Of a DNA stretch of 64,000 nt, positions 35,155 through 45,500 are shown in pieces (within the stretch, counting starts at the first letter, position 1; each line of letters opens with the position of its first letter). The position numbers and the translations under genes are program-made. Origin of the DNA: Formicarius rufipectus (taxonomy: Eukaryota; Chordata; Aves; Passeriformes; Formicariidae); the NCBI GenBank assembly GCA_013399695.1, contig VXAU01000294.1:1191830-1255829 (forward strand), written 5' to 3'. The notes beneath the pieces are model-generated. The model was given only the letters and a program-made list of their open reading frames with translations. It was not told the origin of the DNA and searched no databases.

Positions 35155-36160
35155 GCTCGGCGACGCGGACGGGAGGCGGGGGGGGCAGCCCCGCACATCT
35201 CCGCCCCTCGCCCCGGAGGCGCCCCAGCAACTTTCCGTGGGGAAAGACCCTCCGCCGGCCGGCGGGGCGGGGAGGGGAGGGGAAGGGAAGGGAGGCCGGC
35301 TGGCCAGCCCAGGGGAGGTGGGTCTCCTCTCTGTGCCCAGCCCCGAATCCTGAACCGGTGTTGGCAGGCGGCTGTCAGCGAGGTTTTCCCCTCGGGGAGC
35401 GGTGCCGTGAGCATCGTCAGGCACGTGGGGAGAAGCATCTGCGGGGCTTCAACACTCCCGGCCCACCGAGGCAGGGCGTCCTCACCTCGTGCTCTGCCGG
35501 CTTGCTGGGGCAGAGCCTTGCACCTGCAATCTTGGCTAGGGCCCACCCCAGCCTTTATTTTTGGCTGCTGGTAACTTTGGGATAAATGCCCTCGTCTTTT
35601 AGTTCACTCTATAGGTGTGAAAGGCTGCAGCAAAATGTCATTTTCTTAATTTGAGCATGGCTTGGTGCATTTATTCTTTAAGTCCTTTGTGAAACTGGCT
35701 ACAAACAATATTGTGATGGTCTTAATCTTTTAAAAAATATGCGAGCGATACAGCTGAACTGTGAAAAGACAAGGGATTGCTCTCTCACAGCTTAACCCTC
35801 CTGTGTTCTTCTGTTGAAAACACACCTGGGAAATGTGTCAGATCCCATGATGTAGAGATGCACTTTTAAGTCAGAGAAGATAGAGCATCACTAGAAAGCA
35901 ACCAGAGAGTTTTTCAGAATGAGTATGAACTTTTAGGAGACCCAGTTTGATGAAGTCAGCCTGCAGCCTCCAATTGCAGTGATTCTGGCCACAGAAGCTT
36001 TCTAAGTTGTGGGTTTTGTTTTCAAGGCTGAGAGATTTCCTTAGGGGGGTCACTCGTTGTCTTTGGAGGAAAAGTTGCAAAGCTCAGCAAAAGGGGATGG
36101 CATTGCATTATGCTGCCGTTTTGATCTTTGGGCCTTTTTGTGTTCTCTCTGCCAAGAGAA

Positions 36161-36161
36161 N
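36161..36161. other. Single N: scaffold joint between exon 1 copies
   Basis: A lone N separates the two units of repeat block 2. Confidence 0.9.
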
Positions 36162-37487
36162 CGAGAGGCGCAAGGTGCCTTCCCCCGGCGGTCGCTCCTA
36201 CCTGCCCGGGCTCGCTGCGGTAGGCGAAGGCGTAGACCCGCTCGGCGCTGATGTTCACGGCGCCCCGGTAGACGCGGCCGAAGGCGCCGGGAGCGGGGCT
36301 GCCCCCGGGGCCGCCCCCCGGTCCTGCTGCTGCCGCTGCTGGCGCCCAGAGCAGCGAGCAGAGCACAGCCCTGAGCAGAGCCCCGGGGGCCGGGGCCGTC
36401 CTTCTGGCCATGGGCTCAGTCCCGTCGGCTGCTCCCGGCAGGGCAGGCGGCGAGGCGCTTTATTTGCGATTTAAATAAATAGCTCGGCGACGCGGACGGG
36501 AGGCGGGGGGGGCAGCCCCGCACATCTCCGCCCCTCGCCCCGGAGGCGCCCCAGCAACTTTCCGTGGGGAAAGACCCTCCGCCGGCCGGCGGGGCGGGGA
36601 GGGGAGGGGAAGGGAAGGGAGGCCGGCTGGCCAGCCCAGGGGAGGTGGGGCTCCTCTCTGTGCCCAGCCCCGAATCCTGAACCGGTGTTGGCAGGCGGCT
36701 GTCAGCGAGGTTTTCCCCTCGGGGAGCGGTGCCGTGAGCATCGTCAGGCACGTGGGGAGAAGCATCTGCGGGGCTTCAACACTCCCGGCCCACCGAGGCA
36801 GGGCGTCCTCACCTCGTGCTCTGCCGGCTTGCTGGGGCAGAGCCTTGCACCTGCAATCTTGGCTAGGGCCCACCCCAGCCTTTATTTTTGGCTGCTGGTA
36901 ACTTTGGGATAAATGCCCTCGTCTTTTAGTTCACTCTATAGGTGTGAAAGGCTGCAGCAAAATGTCATTTTCTTAATTTGAGCATGGCTTGGTGCATTTA
37001 TTCTTTAAGTCCTTTGTGAAACTGGCTACAAACAATATTGTGATGGTCTTAATCTTTTAAAAAATATGCGAGCGATACAGCTGAACTGTGAAAAGACAAG
37101 GGATTGCTCTCTCACAGCTTAACCCTCCTGTGTTCTTCTGTTGAAAACACACCTGGGAAATGTGTCAGATCCCATGATGTAGAGATGCACTTTTAAGTCA
37201 GAGAAGATAGAGCATCACTAGAAAGCAACCAGAGAGTTTTTCAGAATGAGTATGAACTTTTAGGAGACCCAGTTTGATGAAGTCAGCCTGCAGCCTCCAA
37301 TTGCAGTGATTCTGGCCACAGAACCTTTCTAAGTTGTGGGTTTTGTTTTCAAGGCTGAGAGATTTCCTTAGGGGGGTCACTCGTTGTCTTTGGAGGAAAA
37401 GTTGCAAAGCTCAGCAAAAGGGGATGGCATTGCATTATGCTGCCGTTTTGATCTTTGGCCCTTTTTGTGTTCTCTCTGCCAAGAGAA
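36162..37487 (+). repeat. Direct repeat block 2, unit B (1326 nt, includes SIDT1 exon 1 copy)
   Basis: Begins right after the N at 36161 and runs into unique sequence at 37488. Three substitutions against unit A were noticed (35323/36650, 35997/37324, 36132/37459), about 0.2 percent, in the range of allelic variation. Confidence 0.95.
36202..36411 (-). other. SIDT1: Duplicate copy of SIDT1 exon 1 (copy B), probably an assembly artefact
   Basis: The same 70 codons as copy A, with the same donor, lie exactly 1327 bases away within a 1326-base direct repeat whose left edge follows a single N at 36161. Only copy B is contiguous with the unique upstream sequence from 37488, while copy A is contiguous with intron 1. 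The simplest reading is one genomic exon represented by two overlapping contigs. A real tandem duplication of the promoter and first exon cannot be ruled out from sequence alone. Confidence 0.85.
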
Positions 37488-40400
37488 AAAACCCCAATTG
37501 TCAGTGATTGCTCTGTTCGTCCTGAAGCAGGGTGCTGTTCAAGTCACCCTGCCTTTTTTCAGAGTCCCGGGAAAGAGTCATTAAGGATTAAAGAAAAACA
37601 ACGTAACATTTGAGATCTGATGGGAGATGGACGCTCCAACACAAAGAGTTTGCCTTTCAGCCTGGAATATCATGGTCTGCACACCAAAAGACCTTGTCAC
37701 TCTATCTTGCCTCTTAATGGGACATGGTGTGACTTGTCCTAGGGGACTTCAAGCAGTGGTACTGGGAGACTTGTGGCTTCTCCTTCCCATCCCATGGAGC
37801 CCAAAGCTCCTGATCCCTGCAGTTCCTTTCTCACTCACTGCCCTCTGCAGTCCCTCTGTCAGGGCCACCAGCCCTCTAGCATGTGCTGGAGGGAGGAGAC
37901 TGGGAAACACGTTTTCACAGAGAGGAGAAGCTTCAGGGAAACAGGACGAGGTATGGCAAAGCAGAAGCATGTCAGGGCCATGCCAGGTTACTCAGAGCAA
38001 TGGGACTGATGGCACAAAGATTGTATTCTGTAAACCATGGTAGCTGTGGCAGCTGCAAATAATTTTTGTGTCATTTGGTGCCATGTATATTTCCATTTGG
38101 GAGTTCAGTGCACTGTCCCTCCCTAGTTCTGTTGTCTTCATAACAAGGAGGTGGCTTTTCATATAGGTCACCCTTCCCAATGTAGAATTATAGATTTCTT
38201 AAAGTAGTTGCCCTGAGTGGATGTACATTACGGTATCTTACCAAATACTACACATTTTCTGTAATTTTTCATTTGAGAATTCAAATTTTCTATGTGCAAT
38301 ACTTTGTTCTTATCTTAATTTCATCTACTATTTTGAGGCTCTTTCAGTGATCTAGCAATGTTAAATCTTTGTTCAAATCTTTGTCTCCAAATTGTGGTAA
38401 TGCCCAGCTTGGTGTTATTTGCAGAAGTTTGAAATCAAAAGTCAACTCCACCATTCAAGTCACTAATTAAAGTAATCAATCCTAGCAGACAGATCAGATC
38501 TCTTAGTTTGATATGCCTTCCTAGAGACAGGAAAACATCCACTACACCAGTTTGGGAGTTGCTTTTTAATCATACACTCCTCTCATGCTTATACCATCTG
38601 AGAGCAATTTGCCTTTAGGAGTGGCATTCAAGGCAATGTCAAAAGCTCTCCTGAAGTCAAAATGCGTTTCATCTGTGCCTTTCAGCACCTACTAAGTCAG
38701 TTATATTGGCAAAGAAACAAATTAGGTTAGTTTGACATAATTTGTTATGGACAAATGCACAGTGCCTGCTTTTCATCACTTTATTGTTATTTAGCAGCTT
38801 GCACACTAATTGCCTTACAGCTTGTTTCATTATCTTTCCAGATAACAAATGGAGATTGGCTGGCTTATAACACGTCACTCAGACCCTCTGATAAAGATAA
38901 TTTTTCCTTTTGATTACACCTGGATCTTCTTGAAAGCCAGTGTATATTTTGGAAGAAAGGAATAGTCCCTGTAAGAGACAGTATGCTGATCCAGATGGAC
39001 CATGGGTCTGGGTCAGTGGAAGGGGTCTGGTGTGCTTGTCTGTGCCACAGCACTCTGGCATCAGGAACCAGTAAGGGTTGGCTGCTGCCTGAGGAACAGG
39101 AAGCCAAGTGCTGTAACATGGCCAGCAGAGCAGGGACCTCACTGGTCAGGGCCCCATCTCACACAATCTGAGCAAGACAAGCAGGGCAGGCCTGGAGATA
39201 GCAGCTGGAATCAAGGCAGAATCCAGATCGGTGGACAAGCCCCATGGCAACGGGATAGGTCTGAGGTCAAGATGGGAACATAAGTTAGTGAGTCAGGTCT
39301 GGTGAAGGCAATTAAAAGTGGACACAGTCCAGTCAACAGCAGGCAAGTCCCTAACAGGGAGGCACATCTGAGGGCTGGCCAGGAAGCTGTTCAGCAGGTC
39401 CCAGGTCAGGGGGATACAGATGTGGCTGTAGCTCACGCAGAGCCAGGCCCTGGAGTGTCACCTGAAATGCAGCTCCCTTGGGAGGGGGAAGTCAGCCCGT
39501 GCTGAAGTGTCCCCACAGCCCTGCCTCCAAGGTCACTAGGGGGAAGGGGGGCACCTCTCAGTCACGCTGTCTGTAGGTTGGCTGTGAGCCCAGGGTGCCA
39601 GACCTCCAGGAAGGGGGGTGATGCTTTTGGGGCCCTTGCCTCTGGCTGTGTGGAGGGCATATATTTCTTAACAGGACACGTTTTTCCAGTATGAACAAAG
39701 CATAGGGTTGTGAGTGTCTCAGAGGAAGGAGGAACTGTGCTGAACCACAGGCTCACAAAAGTGGAGTTTTGAGTTGTTGTGGGTTTGGTGGTAGTTTTTT
39801 GTTTCCTCTATAGCACAAAAAAAAATTTCATTGCTATTGGGGAAAAAAAAGAAACAAACACATAAAGAAATTACATTTCTCCTGGTAACTAGGGCTGTAT
39901 AAACACATAGGATAGAGGAACAATCTTAATTACAAATTTATTCCCAAATCATACTGGCTTAGAAGGGGAAAGAGTATAAACGTATAACAAACCAAAGTGT
40001 TTGGAAATGTGAGGATTTCAAATCACTGCTGTTTGCATACATAGTCTCTGTCTTATGTAAGCTCCTCTGCGAGTTAATAGATGCTGTAGATGCTCAGCTG
40101 GCTTCTGCAGAGATAATGCCACATTTTCAGACTCTGCTGTAAGTGCAGTGTGAAAAGCAACAAGAAGTGAAAGACAAGCTTTAAAGACATCTGGCAGAAC
40201 CTGCTCCCACTTTTCTCATAGGTAGCCAAAGTGTTTGACAATACACTGTTTGTATGAGAATTGTCTCCGGCTTGTATTATATTTATTTGTATTTAGTATT
40301 TAACATTTATATTTGTTAGTAATTGATAATAGCAAAGAGGTTTAAGAGGTTTCAAAGTGGATGATGTATTGATGCAATTATGCCTTTATTGCTTTCTTCT

Positions 40401-41870
40401 TCAGTAGCCCTTGTTCCTCAAGATAATTTGAAGCCATGTTAGGACATAATTCAGGATGTGCCCTTGATTTATACTTTTGGGTTCCAAATTTTCAAATAAG
40501 CAGAGATTAAAGCATGCAGTGCATTGTCTTGCATGGATTTCTCTTCCCATAGGCTAAACTCTGATGTTCACTTTCAGGTTGCATATGGTGTCTGTGTCGA
40601 GTGCTAGATGGAAACTGAAGTCCAGGTGCAACTTCCACATTTGCAGCACTTCATCAGAGGCAATGAATGATACTATTACTCTGTCACTTTTTCCTCCCCT
40701 TCATGATTTCAATCTTCTTTTTGTATCACATACATTTCCTAACCTCAATACATTATCCCTTACCACCTGCACCTTCACGATTCTTTTTACAGTGATGTTG
40801 GTAAAGCCAGAATTACACTGATGAGGACCTCTATCACCAGGAAATAGGAGTGAATTTTTCTTTTTAAGAAGGGAAAAAGTTTTGAATGAAAGTCTGATAA
40901 AACCCCCTACCTTCACCTTCCAGATCCCACAGAAAAAATACTATGCTCATTCTGTAATATGTTAATTCTAACCCTTCAGAGTAATTTACATCATGTCTTC
41001 ACCTATGCCAGGGAAGATCTATAAGGTCTACAGGGAATATCTGTGGGGTCTATAGGGAATATATTGCACATATGTGTAAGTTAAATTACTTGTTTCAGAG
41101 CTGCCAGCTGCTTTAAGCAAACCTGAAATTCTTCGTGGGACACGCACTCCCTCAGTGACACAGTTAAGGGGATCCCGTTTGTTTAATTTAAGCAAGGCTC
41201 ACCCTTAATATTTCATAGTTTGTGTGACACTGTGCTCCCAGCTGGTCACCACGGTGTAGCTGATGACTTTTTGCACAGACACAGTTTTAGTGTCTTAGTA
41301 GGAGTCTTTATAAACCTTAGCTGTTAATAAGACAACCTGACTGCATCGAAAACAAAAATAAGAGTTTATTCCTCATCATTGAAAGTTACAGTTCTACTCA
41401 GGAATGGCAGAAAGGCAGAAAAGGCACTAAATGTTTACATTCTTGCATCTTTATGTTCCACTGCGTAGAGATTCAAGAGCACAAGAAAGAACTATCTTAA
41501 CACACTTATACTTATTTTCTAAAACTAATACACTCCATCAAAACTATCTAACACCACACAGCTATAGCTACGTATCAACCAAGATATATTTTGCAATTTT
41601 TGTGAATTCACATAGTGCTTCTCTAGCTTAATTTTAACTTTATGAATAGAACCCTTCACTTGTATCGTTCCGTGGAACACTCGCAGGCTTCTTCTCTCAG
41701 TTCACTGTTAGCCAAGGTCGCCTTGCAGATTCCCTTGTTATCATTGAGGCCTCTATCTTGTAAACTGCTTCCGACTCCGTAGTCCGCAAACCTGCAGGGG
41801 TTCCGACACCACAGGACCTGAAAAACATTTTCACCCGGGGGAAATTCCCAAGGCTCCCTGAGAGGGGCGC
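37488..41870. other. Intergenic region between SIDT1 and SPICE1
   Basis: About 4.4 kb without a convincing gene. It contains an ancient interspersed repeat at about 38270-38930, a G-rich stretch at about 39000-39640 whose open frames look random, and AT-rich sequence from 39780 to 41700. A 138-codon frame at 37627-38043 shows no family resemblance. Both genes read outward from here, so distal regulatory elements are plausible, but none is recognisable. Confidence 0.7.
38270..38930. repeat. Ancient degenerate interspersed repeat (LINE-related, amniote-wide type)
   Basis: Successive blocks are recognisable in order: TTAATTTCATCTACTATTTT, CCAGCTTGGTGTTATTTGCA, TTCAAGTCACTAATTAAAG, GTCAAAAGCTCTCCTGAAGT, TTAGGTTAGTTTGACATAAT, and CATTATCTTTCCAGATAAC. 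I recall this same block order from an old repeat common in turtle, crocodile and bird genomes, probably a non-coding part of a CR1/L3-type LINE. The family name and orientation are not certain. It is strongly diverged and clearly inactive. Confidence 0.55.
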
Positions 41871-42520
41871 CAAGAGCCGGCTCGGGAGGTTCTTTGCAGC
41901 GAGGAGGGCTACTAATGAAACAAAGGCGAGGAGGGACAGCGCCGGCAGAGGCTGCTCACCTGTGCTCACCTGTGGGGTCGGCTGGAGCCTGCCTTGCCCT
42001 GCCCCGTTCCAGGGGCGCCGAGACCGCTCCCTCACGGAGCGCCCGCGGGGCGGGAGCGCGGCCCGGGCGGTGGGCGGAGAGGGCGGCGGGCAGGCCGTGC
42101 TCCTCCCTCGGGGCGGGGAGAGTCGGGAACAAGGAACAGGGAGCAAGGAAGAGCGGTGGCAGCCGTGCCACCCCGGTAGCCGTGCCGCCCCAGTGCCTCC
42201 CCGGCGCGGCGATGTCGGCGCTGAGGGGCCCACGGCCCCGCGCCGGCGGCAGGAAGGGCGGCAGGAAGGCGGCGGTGGCGGCGAAGCGGGACTGGGATGT
42301 GAGTGCTGCCGGCTGAGAGGAGCGCCGTCCCCAGGGCTGGGGGAGCCCGTCCGCCCCCGTCGGGGCTCGCCCATGGAGATCCGCGGGTTGCGGGTGGGTT
42401 TGGGCGGGTGTGTGGGTGGGCACACGGCGCCTCGGGCCTCGTGTGTGTGTCGGGCCCGCTGCCTGTGCGGGCGCGGCCCGGTGGAGGGGTCGGGGCGCTC
42501 CTGGTTACTATAGCACCGCG
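41870..42520 (+). promoter_or_regulatory. SPICE1: SPICE1 CpG island and promoter
   Basis: A GC-rich, CpG-dense island covers the region upstream of the SPICE1 ATG, exon 1 and the start of intron 1. It has several GC-box-like sequences (for example GGGGCGGGG at 42110-42118). No TATA box was seen. The open frames of up to 242 codons on either strand here are by-products of GC-rich composition. Confidence 0.75.
42212..42298 (+). CDS. SPICE1: SPICE1 exon 1 (start codon)
   Basis: 87 nt, 29 codons, phase 0. MSALRGPRPRAGGRKGGRK then AAVAAKRDWD; the RDWD end matches the QEWD of the mammalian protein. The ATG has G at -3. Donor GTGAGT. The Arg/Lys/Gly-rich N-terminus is poorly conserved in sequence but similar in charge. 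Confidence 0.92.
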
Positions 42521-45500
42521 CTGCAGTGTTGCCATTGTGATATTGTCATTTAGAAGTTGCGTTTTGGTTTTGCCTTGCTGTTCTTGGTTTGTTGTTTTGT
42601 TTGGGTTTGGGGGTTGTTGTTTTGTTTGTTGTTTGTTTTTTTTTTAAATTAAACTCTTGCAAGAAACAGACGGTTCGTCCGTTGTGACTTGCGGTGTGTT
42701 CCCTGTTCGCAGAGCACCGTGCAGGACTTGACAGTGCACCGCGCGGCTCCCGAGGACATTGTGAGTGCCATAGCAACCTTCCCTGTAGCAGGGGCATTTG
42801 GCTGGCATAATGTTCACCATCCTTACGGGGATACTTTCTGCCAGTGTTTAATCTCCTTTTTAAGCTCCTGAGCATGTTGGCTCTTCAGTGTTAAGTTCTT
42901 TGTGGTATCAGGCATCCCCAGGTCTGGCTGTTTGTATTTTTCCTTTTTCTGTTCCCATTGGGAAGCAGTAGGTGTAGTTTTTATTTTGGTGAACTGTATG
43001 CTATTAGAAAAGCGTAAAAATATAAATACATAAAAGCTCAGTCGGTTAGTTGAAGTTAAGTCTCTACTGGAAGGACTGAAAGAGATGCTTTATCTGAAGA
43101 ATCTAATTTTGAAAGCACTCAATTTTCTTTTAAACAATTTCACATAATTTCATTATACTAAGCAATCTGTTCATTGCAAAATATATGCATTACATTTGAT
43201 TTTTCTTGATAACTAATTAGTAGGATGGAATAGGCAGTGTGAATTATTGTTGCTTATAAATTTTGACAGGGTAGACAGAACACATGGGCACAATAGAAGA
43301 GAAACTTGGTTCTATAAATGTTCAATTTGATAGCTTCCAGAGACTCTGACAAGCACCTCACTTGTTTAATTTCTTTAACTCAGATTTAAATAATTAATTT
43401 TTTATATATCTTGTTAGAAGGAGAAGGAGAGTATCTCTGGTGACCAACAGTGTTAAATTAGGAAAATGCATTTTGGTTTTTTGTGCACATTATAGAGGGT
43501 AGTGTTTGGGTTTTGTCTCTCTTTACAGCTGAGAAAACTCTTGCTGAGTCAGTGGTGTAGGGCAGATGGAAACTGTGAGACTTTCCCCATTCACCTTTGG
43601 AGCTGCTTTAAGTTTGGCTGACAATACTGATGGCGCTTTACACTTCTGGATGTTTGTGAGGCTGTCGTTGGTACTACCATGAAGTCAGCATAAATAATAC
43701 TCAGTGCATGAATGTTAAAATCGAGAGGAGCTTGTTACCATTAACCTGCAAATTTTCCTGTAGATTGTTTCTTGATTTTGAAATGGTTTCTTTTATGTTC
43801 ACATAGTTGCGTCGCCGTGAAATCCATAAATCAAAAAACAAAGCACTGGCGCAGCTGGAACTGCAGGAGAAAGCACTGAGCAGAAAATGGAAGAAGCAAA
43901 AGCAACTGAATCCTGATTCCATGGAAAAAGGGAAATTGACTCTGATGCGTGAGGTGAGAGCAAAATCTGCACTTCCAGACTGCTGCAGGAGATTTGCAGC
44001 AGTATTGGAAAACTGCTCTTGCACACAGGGCAACGTATGTTCCTCTCATGGGATAACTTGATGTCATGTGTACAGACAGTCTGTGCTGCACACATGTAGT
44101 GATTGGAGCTATGACTGACAAGCTTGTCATCTAAAGATTGAAAAGCTTGTTCTCTTACATTCTAAAGCACTCTCACTGAAAATATATTATTTAATTTGCT
44201 TTTAAATATTGAACTGTAGCAATAAACCCAAATCTAGTTAACAGGGAGAGTCACTGTCACGGTCTGAAAAGGTATTTTGGTGGTTGAGCTCTTTTTGTTT
44301 CATATGGCAGGTGACTCCTTGCCATATATTATGAAAACTAATCTGAAAATTAGCTTTCAGACCTCTGTACTTGAACAAGCTGAGAATTGTTCTTGGTAAA
44401 GAATGATGATGAACCATGTTCACCGAGCAATTAAAGTGAATATGATCTGGTAGTCCTGTAAATGTGCAGTGGATTAACCATCACAAACTTCTTATTTGTT
44501 TCATCTTTTGTAATTTTTCAGAAGTCTGTCTCTGATCTCTGAGAGCATTCAAGCATAGGCAGAAACAAATGAAACTACTTAGAATGGAAGATTACCACCT
44601 AGTTTTCTATTAGACCACTGTTTTTCTGGAACCACAGTGGACTTTTTGTGCTGAGAATATTGTGCTAATCAAGCCTTAAACTTTAATTTTGGCTCTTACT
44701 TTCCTGCTTTCTTACCAAGTGCATTTCAGAAGAGTATTCAGAAAAACTCGTGGACTTATGTATGAATTTCCTTGATGTAGTAGCAGGCTAGTTTCAATAT
44801 GACTGGCATGTAGAAATAAATTATGGTAGATGAGACGACCCTCTCTAAGATTTGGCTGGGTTACCTCTTATGTGACTTCATTATTTTGCAGGTATGAAAC
44901 TGACGTTTAGGAAATAGTCTTCTATATTTGCTGCTGTTTCTAATGACAGTACAGAAATCTCAATTCCTCCTGTGGCTTTACCCTTCATAATTTAAGATAC
45001 TACTTTATTCAGTATAGTTTATGTCTTTTTCTCAGTCAGAGAAAAGATGTTTCCAGATAGGAAGACAAAAAGAAATTATGCCAGGCAAGATGAAACGCAT
45101 CTGGCTGTTGCTGTTTCAAGCACTGGCATCTTCTTGTGTGTAGAGAAAAATAAAGCAGATGGAGGAAAGCTAGCTACCATTTTTATCTGTCCCTTGCTTA
45201 AATCTTGTTAATTGCTAGGTCCCGTTGTTCAGAGTAACTGAGGGGACTCTGTGTTTTCCAGTAGAGCACAACCACTATGAATTGTGTCCTTGTTTCTGTT
45301 ACCTTGGTGATCTTTTTCCTTTACTGCTGTGAGTAAAGGAAAGCTTCCTATGCCCCTTGAATCCTGCTCAACTGCAAAAGAGAAGTTCTAATGTATGGAG
45401 GTTACAAACAAATTAATCAGGATAATTTTTGTCTGATTATACACATAACTTTAGTTTTAATTGCCTTAGGGAAAGGAATCATAAACTCTTTCTTCTTTTT

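Larger units (their letters stand above)
34615..35560 (-). promoter_or_regulatory. SIDT1: SIDT1 CpG island and promoter region (copy A)
   Basis: A long GC-rich, CpG-dense stretch spans the end of intron 1, exon 1 and several hundred bases upstream. Composition falls sharply to AT-rich by about 35580. The part right of 34835 is repeated at 36162-36890. Confidence 0.75.
34835..36160 (+). repeat. Direct repeat block 2, unit A (1326 nt, includes SIDT1 exon 1)
   Basis: Repeats at offset 1327 as 36162-37487. Ends exactly at the N at 36161. Covers the intron 1 edge, exon 1, the CpG island and about 1 kb of upstream sequence. Confidence 0.95.

Noticed and set aside
35089..35546. Minus-strand frames upstream of SIDT1 exon 1 (repeated at 36416-36873)
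   Set aside because: GC-rich CpG-island shadows; they are repeated only because the whole block is repeated.
37627..38043. 138-codon plus-strand frame upstream of SIDT1
   Set aside because: No recognisable domain and no conserved neighbour; sequence looks like random non-coding DNA.
41697..42513. Long open frames on both strands (up to 242 codons) in the SPICE1 CpG island
   Set aside because: Stop codons are rare in GC-rich DNA; the frames overlap one another and SPICE1 exon 1 in different phases, are Pro/Arg/Ala-rich and resemble no family I know.
42504..42541. GTTACTATAGCACC and GTTGCCATTGTGAT as promoter X-boxes of SPICE1
   Set aside because: Each matches RFX consensus in only one half; two such near-matches are expected by chance.
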